Assembly (NCBI GenBank): GCA_963678675.1
Contig: OY783199.1
Span: 18,384,097-18,448,096 of the forward strand
DNA length: 64,000 nucleotides
Source of the DNA: Xiphydria camelus
Lineage: Eukaryota; Arthropoda; Insecta; Hymenoptera; Xiphydriidae
Direction: 5' to 3'
Shown here: in pieces, positions 11,643 through 21,399 of the stretch
Layout of the letters: each line of letters opens with the position of its first letter
How positions within the stretch are numbered: the first letter of the stretch is position 1
Notes under the pieces: generated by a model
Told to the model about the DNA's origin: nothing
What the model saw: the letters and a program-made list of their open reading frames with translations, nothing else
The model's database searches: none
Translations under genes and position numbers: made by a program

Positions 11643-11786
11643 ATGGCGTTCGTAGTTCTCCAGCTGCTTCAACTTCTTCCCTTCGTCGTCTCGACACTTT
11701 CCGAGACCGACGGCAATTTTCTCGATTCCTCCGTTGGCCGAAATTCCGAATGGGAGAGGATCTACGATCGATCGGCGTCGTTGAAT
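11643..11786 (+). CDS. PAL: PAL exon 1
   Basis: 48 codons, phase 0, ending at TTGAAT|GTAAGC. Encodes the signal peptide and the start of the propeptide-like region. Confidence 0.85.
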
Positions 11787-14700
11787 GTAAGCGCACTTCG
11801 AGCTACGACTTTACTTTCCGTTACTCGAAATGATCGACGATTTTCGTGGTGATTTTTCGCCGTTACTGATAAATTCTCGCTTCACGGTGTCATTATCAGC
11901 GACTTATCCCGTTGAGGGTGAAATAATTTTTATGTGACAGTATGTCGACTCACGCGAGTGTATCGATCTCGCGATAATTTTCGATATTATTGTATTCGAT
12001 GATTTGAACTACAATATAAGAAAAATTTGAATGTTTTAAATGTAACTTTATAAATATAAAGCTTTTTCTCAATGTATTTGATTATGAAAATCGATATACT
12101 TCCTCGTGAAATTTTTATCAAATATTTGTCGAACTTTACATATACCTAATATTAAACCGAATATAAATTTCACACTGGAGTATATTAATTTGTATTATCA
12201 CGTGATGGATAAAAGCTCGATTACATTGCTAAAAGTTCAATTTAAAAATTCGAGTGAAAGTAAGTGAAGCAATGATTGTTCACATTTTTGTTTCAATCAT
12301 CATACGAAATAATAAATTTTCATATCTACAATGTTCTTTCATTTTGAACTTTAGTCAAAAAAAGGAACTTTGAAATACGGTATAAGTATTCAAGTATGCA
12401 CTACTGAAAATTCAGCTTTTTTCGATTCTTACGTTTCAAAATATTTGTAATAGTGTATCATTATATTAAGTTTAATACAATCGAGGAAAACTTCCTTTCA
12501 GGACAATGATTTCGAAGAGTACAACGAGCCGCCCCCGAGACCGGTGGAAAATCGCGTTTGGCGTGGACCAGGAATCGATTTGGGACAGATCACTGGAGTC
12601 ACCGTGGATTCCACCGGATGGCCCATGATTTTCACCAGACGAGGTCGGACGTGGGATTTCGAGTGAGCATTCGAGAACAAAAAATCGCGATTTTACCGGA
12701 TTACCATACATCTTCGACCCTCCAGAACTTTCGACGACAATTTCCGATACCTGGAAGGATTTCTCGGACCGATTGCCGGTCAGACCGTCTTCACGCTAAG
12801 TCCGATGAACGGTGAGATCGTGGACGCTTGGGGAGAGAACGCGTTTTATCTACCCCACGGCATTCACGTCGATCCCCACGACAACATTTGGCTGACCGAC
12901 GTGGCTCTGCATCAGGTCTTCAAGGTAATGCGTGCGCAGCTATCACGAGCCGAGGCGATATACTATTTTGGACATTTTTGCGTTCGCTTGCGAGTAACCA
13001 AAGAAAATGACTGGCAAGATGAGGAGAAGATTTATTTGCGATCGAGATAAGAATAGTTTCTCGTACACTGAGAGAAAAGTACGTAGTAAAATCAACCCCA
13101 ATCGCGAGGTTTAGTTTTCCTGTTTGCTAGTACCATATTTACGATTAAGCAGATCACGAGTACAGTGAAAATAACTTTTGTCGCATGGTTATAGCAATCT
13201 TGATCTCTTGTTACTATAATCAGAATTTCGCTACTTAAAAAAACTACCTATACATAGAATTAAGTTTGGCGCCATAATCGATCGCGATTTCTAGTTAAAT
13301 CGTGGTTCCTTTAACCAGATTTTCTCTGATTCTAGTTCCGTCGCGACTCCAGGATGCCTGAATTGATCCTTGGCCGAAGGTTCGAACCGGGAAGCGATCA
13401 TCTGCATTTCTGCCAACCGACGTCGGTCGCGGTAGCACCGACCGGCGAAGTCGTGGTGGCAGACGGTTACTGTAACAGTCGAATCATGGTGTTCGACCCC
13501 GTGGGAGGTCTACTGGAAGTAATTCCACGACCGGACGGTGAGTCTACCCGCATCCACGCTACGCTGGTTGCGCTCGCGGACCGGCATCTCCGAGTCAGTT
13601 GAGCTGGCGTGACCGCTTTGGCGAAATAAAAGATAAATCCCGGAACGCGATTCAGCTTTCCTCAGTCGACAATTTCTTCTTGTAATCTAAATTTTGTTGC
13701 CCCTGCTATTTTGGGAAAGAAACAGCGGCAATTTTGGATTAACGTTAAGTTGGCATCGTCGGTTAAGTATTTTTCATATAGATAATGAATCTGGCTGAAC
13801 GAACAGTATAGAATTTGTCGCTAATTAGTCTTTTATGAATCTTGAGCGAATAAATTTAGATTAAACTTGATCTGTATCAATTTTAGGGAATGGCTTCACC
13901 TTTTTTCAATTTGAGGAGAATAAATTGTGATTAAATTTTACTTGCATTATAAATTATAGACTGATTTCATCTTACTTGAATTTTAGGTGACTAATTAGTT
14001 CGCCTCGATAAATATCGAGCAGCAAATTTAATTGCTATGGAATCTAGTGAAATCTGGAAGCAAGTTTTCCTGACATTTCCAGGTTTTCCAGTCTATAATA
14101 ACTAGTTTTTCCTCAATTTTACGTACACGCAGATATGTCGATGCAAATCACGCCAGTTTAACGCGGACTTGTCGTTTCCCGAGCTCCAATTATTCCGCAG
14201 TCCGACAAATCGTACCGAAACTTGTAGAATTCCTCCCCCTGCGAGTCCCGCACGACTTGACCATTCGACAGCCGAAGGGCGATGTATGCGTGGCCGATCG
14301 CGAGGACGCGAGGGTACTCTGCTTGGGGCGTGGACTACCCCTCGCGATAAGACATCCTGAACTCGGCAGAGTTTTCGCGGTTGCGTCGTACGGTAAGTAG
14401 AATATAGGAATCGAGTCGGCCTCGAGATACGATAAATATTAGGAGGTGCATAGTTGCATTGAAAGCCGCTGTTCTCCTGTAGATGGCTCAAACTACATAT
14501 CGCACGTTTGCTGCAATAGTGTCATAACTCAAAATTGGAATTGTCCCAAGCGACGACTTTAAAAGTTGAATTATTATATTATACGAGTGTTGACCATTTG
14601 CTGTTAGATTATGATAATTATCATGAAAATTCTACGATAATTATCATAATCTGGCAGCAAATGGTCAACGCTCGTATAATATAATAATTCAACTTTTAAA

Positions 14701-16829
14701 GTCGTCGCTTGGGACAATTCCAATTTTGAGTTATGACACTATTGCAGCAAACGTGCGATATGTCGTGAGAGGTGACTAATTCTTCTTGTATCACTCTAAA
14801 TTATGGAACTTTCTTATTAAGGTTCAATCATTAAGCTGCCATTTTTGGTTAATATAAGTCTATGCCTGTAACCTGAGAAAATGGAACGCGACAAGTTGTT
14901 TTTTCGATGTGTACTTCTACACTCCTTTGATTGAAAAAAAAGTGCTACTGCAGCTCATCAATTACTTGTGCAAACGTATGCTTAATCTGCTCCATCGGAA
15001 ACAGTATGTAGAGATTGATTAAGCTGATCACTTTTTAGTTAGAACGACTAAACGTTTGGTTAGAATAATTTGATATTTGGTTCATCTGACTGGTATTTCA
15101 GTTAGAATAACAAAATGCATTTAACTAGATGCGTTTTCATATTTTAACCTAATTATTTTTCTCAGTGTAAGAGTACATTTATTCGATTTGAATTAATACC
15201 AATTTGATCCAAATAATATCCAATTAAATCAATAACATCTACATATGTACGTCCACTCGACATTCATTTCAATCGAATAAATGTGCTCTTAGGACTATCA
15301 AAAACCCCGTTTATTTCGATCAATCATAATTTTTTCTCAGTGTACACACGTAGAGAACCGCATTTACTCTCTTTTTCTTTTTTCTCCTCCTTCTTTGCCT
15401 TTTCTCTCTTGCGATGAAAATGGAGAATCTATCGATGGTGCGCGACAGGCGAGGAGCGCAATGCAGTTCTCGCGATAGAGCCGTTTTTGGACGATGAAAT
15501 ATCGTAATATAGAAAGAAGGCCGGCTCTACTCGACACGGGCGCGTCGCACGATTACGAGCCTCGCGTCGGTGACGCAACGCGACGGCCGGCTCTCGAGAG
15601 CCGGTAATGACGAGGCGAGAGAGGCGGGTATAGGAGAAAGAGAGAAACGTAGAGGAAGACTCGCGCTCGGGGAAGGGCGATGCCACCCACCGCTATTTCA
15701 ATTTCTCAGATGAAATTTAGATAGCGTTCCGTGGACTCGGCTCGCTCGGCGTCGTTATCGAGCGTGTCGCGTAATGGGAAGAAATTCGTACGAGAGTACC
15801 GCGAAGATGTAGGACTGGACCACTCGTATTATTATTATACAATGAGAAAAATAATCTGCTTGAAATGACAAAACACATCTGGTTAAACGAGTTTAGTTAT
15901 TCTAACTAAAATAAATGGAGAGAAACAACTTGGTCAATTTAACCAAAATACTGGAGACCATTACCAAACAGTTTCGTTAAATATGGATCCTCCATTTGTG
16001 TGTCTGGTTAAACTGACCAGTGTTTCTGGTTAGAATAACTAGACATGTACTTAGAATAACTAAACATGTAGTTAGAATAACTTGATATTCGGTACACCTT
16101 ACTAGTATTTTGTTTAGAATAACTAATCTCGTTTATCCGCACTGAAAAAAAAACTAGTTGAATCGATTTATTTAGTTCGAATTATTTCAATCAAGCAAAT
16201 ATCTAGTTATTCTAACTACATGTTTAGTTATTCCAACTACATGTCTAGTTATTCTAGCAAGAAAATAGCCTGCTTAACCAAACAGATGGAGAAACCATAT
16301 TTCGCCAAACGGTTTAAATTATGGTCCCCAGAGTTTTGTTTAGATTGACCAAGTTATTTGTCTCAGTGCATCGCGGGGCGTATAATCGAGGGGGAAATTT
16401 ATGAACGTGCATTTCAAGGAAACTACGTGTACGCCGTCAATGGACCAACCTCGTCCGAGATCCCCGTAAAGGGATTCACGCTGGATCCGGAAATCGGAGG
16501 CATCGTTGGACGTTGGGGCCCGATCTCCGGAGTAAGTCGTTTTTTCCCAATATTTTTCACTCCCCCACAGTGGGTTTAACGCGTGGGCGAGCGCGCGCAG
16601 TCGTTATACCGGATGCGCCCTGTTCGATTCACCTCCGCCCGACGCGCTCGGGACCGAGAGATGTCTCATATATGAGTTTCTTCAGAAATAAAATTTGGCC
16701 CCCTTCCAGGCTTTCAAACAACCGCACGGGATTGCCGTGTGTCCGAACGGAACGGCTCTCTACGTCGTGGAGATAGGACCAAACCGCGTCTGGAAGTTCG
16801 ACCTCGTCAGGACGAACTTGAAGATGTAA
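11643..16829 (+). CDS. PAL: Peptidyl-alpha-hydroxyglycine alpha-amidating lyase (PAL)
   Basis: Zinc-dependent secretory-pathway enzyme for the second step of peptide C-terminal amidation: it splits peptidyl-alpha-hydroxyglycine into the amidated peptide and glyoxylate, after PHM has hydroxylated the glycine. Insects encode PHM and PAL separately. Seven exons: 11643-11786, 12502-12662, 12726-12924, 13336-13537, 14201-14392, about 16367-16531, and 16710-16829, giving about 390 residues. The start ATG has a good context (GCCATGG) and is followed at once by a signal peptide (VVLQLLQLLPFVV). Conserved landmarks: zinc-ligand His in LPHGIHVD (H146), VPHDL (H253) and QPHGI (about H357); catalytic Tyr in DGYCNSR (Y213); active-site Arg in ADRED (R269) and a candidate at R95; disulfide pairs C194/C214 and C265/C276. 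There is no C-terminal membrane segment, so a soluble form is expected. The exon 5-6 join leaves a frame problem beside a transposon end. Family identity is certain; that one junction is not. Confidence 0.93.
11787..12501 (+). other. PAL intron 1
   Basis: 715 bp, GTAAGC...TTTCAG. Its AT-rich middle (about 12030-12230) carries the TATATTAATTT / TTCACG(A/T)-type repeat that forms a longer array at 24060-24640. Confidence 0.8.
12502..12662 (+). CDS. PAL: PAL exon 2
   Basis: Begins after CTTTCAG and ends GA|GTGAGC (phase 2). Encodes residues 49-101, including LGQITGVTVD and the active-site RRGRTW segment at the start of the propeller domain. Confidence 0.93.
12726..12924 (+). CDS. PAL: PAL exon 3
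   Basis: Begins after the 63-bp intron 2 (acceptor CCTCCAG) and ends AAG|GTAATG at phase 0. Contains ENAFYLPHGIHVD with zinc ligand H146, and DVALHQVFK. Confidence 0.95.
13066..13330. mobile_element. MITE family H copy 1, in PAL intron 3
   Basis: Starts TA|CACTGAGAGAAAAGT and ends in ...AACCAGATTTTCTCTGATT. A second copy lies at 30072-30497: its left end matches the reverse complement of this right end (GATTTAACTAGAAATCG), and its right end matches this left end. The element fills 265 of the 411 bp of intron 3, and its pyrimidine-rich right end lies within a few bases of the exon 4 splice acceptor TTCTAG (13330-13335). Confidence 0.75.
13336..13537 (+). CDS. PAL: PAL exon 4
   Basis: Begins after TGATTCTAG and ends GACG|GTGAGT (phase 1). 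Encodes LGRRFEPGSD, HFCQPTSVAV and VADGYCNSRI, with catalytic Tyr213 and the C194/C214 pair. Confidence 0.95.
14201..14392 (+). CDS. PAL: PAL exon 5
   Basis: Begins after TATTCCGCAG and ends TACG|GTAAGT (phase 1). Encodes LRVPHDLT with zinc ligand H253, and VCVADREDARVLC with R269 and the C265/C276 pair. Confidence 0.93.
14495..14763. mobile_element. Near-perfect foldback element in PAL intron 5
   Basis: Two arms of about 128 bp (ACATATCGCACGTTTGCTGC... and its inverse ...GCAGCAAACGTGCGATATGT) meet near 14630 around GATAATTATCATG...GATAATTATCAT. Arm identity is very high, which implies a recent insertion or a maintained palindrome. No coding content. In the PAL pre-mRNA this would form a long hairpin. 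Confidence 0.85.
15030..15167. mobile_element. MITE family A, right-end fragment
   Basis: Has family A motifs (GGTTAGAATAA, ACTGGTATTT, GATGCGTTTT, TTTTAACCTAATTATTTTTCTCAGTG) followed by TA. The left end is not recognisable. Confidence 0.6.
15168..15342. mobile_element. MITE family D, partial copy
   Basis: Contains the family D inverted motifs GAGTACATTTATTCGATT and AATCGAATAAATGTGCTCTTA and ends TTTTTTCTCAGTG|TA. Matches 31714-32104 and 50058-50252. The left terminus is missing or displaced by the adjoining family A fragment. Confidence 0.6.
15345..15839. other. CpG-rich stretch inside PAL intron 5
   Basis: Moderately GC-rich with no exon recognised. It could hide the short exon needed to repair the PAL frame, but I could not identify one. 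Confidence 0.3.
15840..16368 (-). mobile_element. Compound MITE family A insertion ending at PAL exon 6
   Basis: TA precedes CAATGAGAAAAATAA at the left; the right end is TTATTTGTCTCAGTG. The interior shows two abutting sets of family A sub-repeats (TAGTTATTCTAAC units, GGAGACCATTACCAAAC, TGGAGAAACCATATTTC) and an internal GCACTGAAAAAAAA start near 16139, so one copy has inserted into or beside another. Its right end abuts the coding sequence of PAL exon 6. Confidence 0.8.
16367..16531 (+). CDS. PAL: PAL exon 6 (5' boundary uncertain)
   Basis: Codes for RIIEGEIYERAFQGNYVYAVNGP... to RWGPISG and ends GGA|GTAAGT at phase 0. Homology supports coding from about 16377. The only AG nearby is in the MITE terminus (CTCAG|TG at 16366/16367). 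Using it with the exon 5 donor at 14392 shifts the frame by one base. Entry at a GG near 16377 would be in frame but has no AG. The 3' boundary is secure. Confidence 0.8.
16710..16829 (+). CDS. PAL: PAL exon 7 (terminal)
   Basis: Begins after CCCCCTTCCAG and encodes AFKQPHGIAVCPNGTALYVVE with the third zinc-ligand His, then NRVWKFDLV, with stop TAA at 16827-16829. Confidence 0.95.
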   Translation, partial: AFKQPHGIAVCPNGTALYVVEIGPNRVWKFDLVRTNLKM

Positions 16830-17119
16830 AGGCGTCGACGGCGGAGCGGTGAAGAGGAGCGAGGGAAGGAGGAGGACACGAGATACGGATATTTGACGGG
16901 AATGAGCTCACATGAGATCTGATTTAGATGTAATTTGTATCGTCGATGAGATTTCCTCCCTTTTTCTATGCGTCACATTGCGACGTTACACTTTGCTGGA
17001 CTCTGTATAACGCTGTATCTTTTGAAAACGGAGAGACATTGTCGGGAATGTTGAAAATGAGGCATGAGACGAAGGGGAATCGACTGTGGGGGATACGAAT
17101 TTATAAGGTGTACAGCTGA

Positions 17120-17125
17120 AATAAA
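17120..17125 (+). terminator. Poly(A) signal of PAL
   Basis: AATAAA, the first good hexamer downstream, 291 bp after the PAL stop. It implies a 3' UTR of about 310 bp. Confidence 0.5.
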
Positions 17126-17139
17126 ATGACGAGATTCTT

Positions 17140-17506
17140 TCTATCGATCACATTGAAAAAGTACGGAGGCGTAGTTTTTTTTGGGAGAGAAACGTACGTT
17201 TCTCGACCGATTGTGACCTTCGCGCATTTTTCCCGAAAAGGACCACTCGCGTCATCCGTAGTTACTTCGCGAATTCGTCGAAGATCGCCGCGGAGAGATG
17301 GAAAATGAGCGCGGAATACGCACCGCGGTGGCGAGCGAGAAAACGCGTAGAAGCGAAGATTCGTCGGACGACACGGTCGTTGTTCTCGGTGTAAGGAGAG
17401 ATTGCCGCAAAAAGAGCTCAGCGACGCCGGCAACTCGGTTGAGAGTGGCTGCACAAAAGGCCCAGCGTTCCTCTACGAAGAGCGAGAGAGGTGCAGGACC
17501 GCACAA

Positions 17507-17540
<34 letters not shown>

Positions 17541-17939
17541 GATCTTCATTTTGCTCCCGGCGAGGAAAAAAGGAGGACCGCTCTTCCCTCGATCACCTCT
17601 CTAGCTCCTTCTCTCTCGCTTTCTCTCGCGTCCCTCGCACCTTCCCGTTCCGCGCGTGCAGCGCGAGTAAACATTAAAAGTGATAAAGCCGCGGCGCGCC
17701 GCGGTGCAGTGCCCGGATCGCAGCTGGAAACTTTGTGTTCCACGGCGACGACAATTTCTTCGCTATGCGGACGGAGCGAAGAGGGAAATGACGGGGATGG
17801 AAAGAGCGCGCGTAGGAGGGGAGAGCGGGACGATAACTTTATCAGATCCGAAGTAATACTCGCGTTTTGAAGCGTGCGCGCGTTTATAGGCGTAGGGCGA
17901 TTCGCTGAAGTGAGATTAGTCGTGGGTCAGCCAGATACA
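17140..17939. other. CpG-rich island with a GA run
   Basis: GC-rich sequence with a (GA)n tract at about 17505-17539. A 190-codon frame (17298-17870) is open because stops are rare here; it is Ser/Arg/Glu-rich, the complementary strand is also open, and no domain is seen. Could be a promoter or untranslated exon. Confidence 0.35.
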
Positions 17940-18240
17940 CTGAGAGAAATAATTGCTGGTGGCGAAAAAATGTTTCCTTCAATCAAAAACGAGATATAAT
18001 TTCGGGACCAAGCCATGGTTTTCGTCGTGCTAGAAGATATTTGATAGGTACGAGTAATATTGTTCCCCCTTTTTTGCACAGAAAGAATTTCTTGTTCCCC
18101 CAAGGCGGTATTCTTGAGTCAAGAATATATATTCTTCGATCAAAAATCTGTATCTGTTCTTAAAAATTTGTAAGATCATGTTTCTGATTGAAGAAATATT
18201 TTTGTTGACACTAGCAATTACTTAATTATTTCTCTCAGTG
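17940..18240. mobile_element. MITE family E copy 1
   Basis: TA|CACTGAGAGAAATAATTGCTGG at the left and CTTAATTATTTCTCTCAGTG|TA at the right. The interior has repeated ATTCTT(C/G)A(T/G)TC-type motifs and a CAAGCCATGGTTTTC motif shared with the copies at 22777 and 55262. Confidence 0.75.
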
Positions 18241-18319
18241 TATACGACGTAATTTTTGCAGAAACTTTACGAAAACGTAGATCACGGTGTGCAGCAAATG
18301 TGTGCTCTTTATGAGTCCT

Positions 18320-18800
18320 TCCTTGGCACTGTTGTTTATGTAATTGAATGATAAAAAAAAAAACAAGAAAATGACAAGAAAAATTTTACACAGTAGATAC
18401 TGTGGTTCGGTAAGTTAAATTTTACGTAAATTTACATTCGATGTTTTATTTGCAATTTACATTTGAAACAAACGATTTCTATTAACTTGACGTAAAAATG
18501 AAGGCAATATGTAAAGCAGCTTATTTATGTAATTGAAAGATGAAATTATCTCTCGCAAATAATTAGATTTTATACAGTACCGTGATCTGGTAAGTTAATT
18601 TTTGCGTAAATCTGATGTATCGTTTGCCATTTACATTTGTAATAAATGATTTCTATTAAACTGGCGTAAAAATTAAGAAAAATTAAGCAACTTATTTATC
18701 TAATTGAATGATGAAATTATTTTTCTGAAATAATAAGTAAAAAACAATTTCTATTAACTTGGAGTAAAAATTTAGAAAATTTAAAGCAGCTTCAACTTGA
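18320..18800. repeat. AT-rich tandem array, about 185-bp period
   Basis: Three units recognisable by TTATT(T)ATGTAATTGAA(A/T)GATGAAAT (near 18329, 18520 and 18697) and by GATTTCTATTAACTTGACGTAAAAAT-type motifs. Non-coding. Confidence 0.6.
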
Positions 18801-19275
18801 CGCATAACGTAAATCAGGAATGTCTGGTTGGGTAGTGGATAAGGAAGGCGTTGTTGTCGAGCGATTTCAAAGAGGGGACTTACTTCGCGAAGAGATTGCG
18901 CGGTGCAAATTTAATTATGTCTACCGACGATGAAACGACCCATCTCCTACAGTATCTGCGAACAAAGCGTCATCTCCTTACAAATGGTCCGGGTGAGAAC
19001 GAGCAATTAAACGCTAACGAGTATTTGTACACACGGGACGCGACGAACGAAGTTGCAACGAGTCGACGAGCGTCGAGAAGTGGGCGACGCGTCGAAAAAC
19101 GAACAAGCGGAAAGGATGCGCCGGATGACGCCTCGCGTTAAAGATCAAAGAGCGGCGGTCGCAAATCATTACGCGTATCACCCGATAGAAATAATTATAG
19201 TTGTACGCGGGTTGTTCGCGTTGTCGGTATGTGCGCTCGTTCCTGTACATCCATAAATATATATAATCTTGTGCG
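18801..19275. other. Unassigned stretch
   Basis: A plus-strand frame at 18851-19141 is open but overlapped by other open frames and resembles nothing known. Nothing else supported. Confidence 0.3.
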
Positions 19276-19529
19276 CACAGAGAAAAATAATTAGTTGAAT
19301 CTACTGAAAATTACTTGCGGGGTCGCAAGTAATTATTGATTTACACATTAACACAATTTTTTAAAACATCAATTTGATATCTCTTCCATACAATCATGTG
19401 GAATAATATGTGATTGCAATGAAGAAATATCAGATTAATATGAAAAACGATCAAATTGGTGTAAATAAATAATTACCTGCGACCCCGCAAGTAATTTTTA
19501 GTAGATTCAATTAATTCTTTTTCTCTGTG
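19276..19529. mobile_element. MITE family C copy 2
   Basis: CACAGAGAAAAATAATTAG start, TTCTTTTTCTCTGTG end followed by TA, with inner inverted motifs TTGCGGGGTCGCAAG and CGACCCCGCAAG. Homologous over its length to 2550-2806. Confidence 0.8.
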
Positions 19530-19582
19530 TAGAAACGTATCCTCGAATTCGAGCGTTAAAATTAGTTTGCTCCTTCGCCTCC

Positions 19583-20097
19583 AGCCGGGTTGACACGATC
19601 CAAGTATACATGGACCAAGTAGCTTGGATCCAAGTGCGGACCAAGTGCACTTGGTCCAAGTTAGTTTCCACGACAAAATTACTTGGATATCAGACGGAGT
19701 TTTTAAAGATGGCGGATGTTATTAAGGAAGGTGTGCGACTGGTGGCAGAAATGCTCATACAAGAGTTAGAAATGTAGAAAAAATGTATAAAAAAGAAAAA
19801 GCGGAATGTTTGGACTCGCAATCGAATCCTTAGGTATCGTAGCCCTTACATTTTCCTTGTCGGACCATTTCTTTTTTTTATTAACCTCTCGCTTTCGCTT
19901 CTCACCAACCGACGCCATTTTTAATTTGCTATGAAATACCACTTGGATCCAAGTAAGTTGGCCATCGTCCTTGTCAACTTGAATGTCCAAGCGCACTTGG
20001 ATGAAGTGGTGATACGATCAAAGTAGCATCCAAGTAGCGTCCAAGTGGTATCCAAGTTTACTTGGTCCATGCATACTTGGATCGTGTCAATCCGGCT
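19583..20097 (-). mobile_element. PIF/Harbinger-like non-autonomous element
   Basis: A 515-bp element with inverted ends of about 38 bp (AGCCGGGTTGACACGATCC... and its inverse with few mismatches) and a possible 3-bp TCC target duplication. The subterminal regions are full of CCAAGT/ACTTGG repeats in both orientations, likely transposase binding sites. On the minus strand, an ATG at 19918 opens a short frame with basic residues and a KKKKWSDKEN motif resembling the start of the Myb/SANT-like protein of Harbinger elements, followed by an AAT|GTAAGG donor. A plus-strand ATGGCGGATGTT frame (19709-19777) is 22 codons. Class assignment is inference. Confidence 0.65.
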
Positions 20098-20135
20098 TCC
20101 TCGAACGCTCGCCACCGAGATTTACGGCAAATTTA

Positions 20136-20383
20136 CACTTATGGGAAAAAATGATTAAGTCAAAATGACAAAAAGCGTCTATTTAAATGCGTTTAGTTAT
20201 TCTTACCAAAATACTGGTCGGTTGAACCAAATATTTAGTCATTATAACCAAATGTGTAGTTTTTCTAACGAAAAGCAGTCAGCTTAAGCAAACAGAGAGA
20301 AAATTCCTATTTCGCTAAACAGCTTGGTCATTCGTTTCCAAGATTTTGGATAAATTGACCAAATTATTATATTTTTTTCAGTC
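20136..20383 (-). mobile_element. MITE family A copy (20.1 kb)
   Basis: TA precedes CACTTATGGGAAAAAATGATT; the right end is ATTATATTTTTTTCAGTCCA. The interior has the GTCAAAATGACAAAA...GCGTTTAGTTATTC outline and ends with the AAATTGACCAAATTATT motif. Terminal bases are more decayed than in other copies. Confidence 0.7.
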
Positions 20384-20399
20384 CATGCTGCGTCGCTGC

Positions 20400-21130
20400 G
20401 TACGACCTGCGTCAATTTTTATGCAAATCCTGGAATTTATTTAACGGAGAAACCGACAAATTCGATCCGTAAACTGGAAAATATCATTTTCGGAGATTCG
20501 TGTCGAAACCCTGACGAACAGGAAGGACGAACCAACGCGCCTTCCTCGCCGGGAAGACCCGCGCGTTCCTCTCGAGCGATTCGTAGCCACGACTATGGCT
20601 ACCTACGCCACTGGAACGGCCGGGATGCTGGACTAATGAAGACGTGCCGGACCAGACGTGCCCTCTCCGTCCCTCTCGCCCTCTCTCTCCCTCCCTCCCC
20701 CTCTTTCTCTCTTCCATTTTCTCCCTCTATGGTGTCCTCCCGCTCTTTCGATGCGACCTCTCGCTCCAAACATCTCTAAACTGGTTTCCGAGCCGGTAAC
20801 ACGCAGCCGGAGTCACGAGTCCACGCCGGGCGCGATCCGTGGGCCGCATCGTCGGCGGCAGAGGGATCGTCCCGGATTCGATTCGGGGAACGTCCCCCTT
20901 TTTGTCGGGCCTTCGCATCTCGCGCGCGGCTCGTTCGCGCGTCGAACGACATATCCGAGCGGATCGACACCGGTCGCGTTTGCCGCGGCGGCTACGCGCG
21001 TGCGTATACGCATACGGTATCGGGATAGTCGGCGGGGTGGGGGATGGAAGGATGTCGCGAAGAGAGATCGAGAGCTCCCTCGAATAAGAGCCGCGGCACT
21101 TTTAACGAACGGCCTTTGAAGACGATGATG
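20400..21130. other. CpG-rich island
   Basis: Pyrimidine-rich tracts (CTCTCTCCCTCC near 20690) and CpG-dense sequence. Overlapping open frames on both strands (for example 20658-21119) are not supported as genes. Confidence 0.35.
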
Positions 21131-21133
21131 TTA

Positions 21134-21397
21134 TACTGAGAAAAGTAACCTGATCGATTGAACAAAAATCTTGGAGACCGTTATCAAACCGTTTGGTGAA
21201 ATATGGACACTCTCTATCTGTGTTTGGTTAGACTAACCATTTTCTAGTTGGAATAACTAAACATGTAGTTAGAATAACTAAACACGTAATTAGAATAACT
21301 TGATATCTGGTTCAACTTACTAGTATTTTGGTTAGGATAACTAAACTCGTTTAATTAGATGCGTTTTGTCATTTTAACCAAGTTATTTTTCCCAATG
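21134..21397 (+). mobile_element. MITE family A copy (21.1 kb)
   Basis: TACTGAGAAAAGTAACCTGATCG start, AAGTTATTTTTCCCAATG end followed by TA. Interior: GGAGACCGTTATCAAACCG, three spaced AGAATAACT sub-repeats and CTAGTATTTTGGTTAGG. Confidence 0.8.
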
Positions 21398-21399
21398 TA

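Noticed and set aside
17298..17870. 190-codon plus-strand frame
   Set aside because: Low-complexity Ser/Arg/Glu content in a CpG-rich island with a GA run; opposite strand also open; no domain or splice support.
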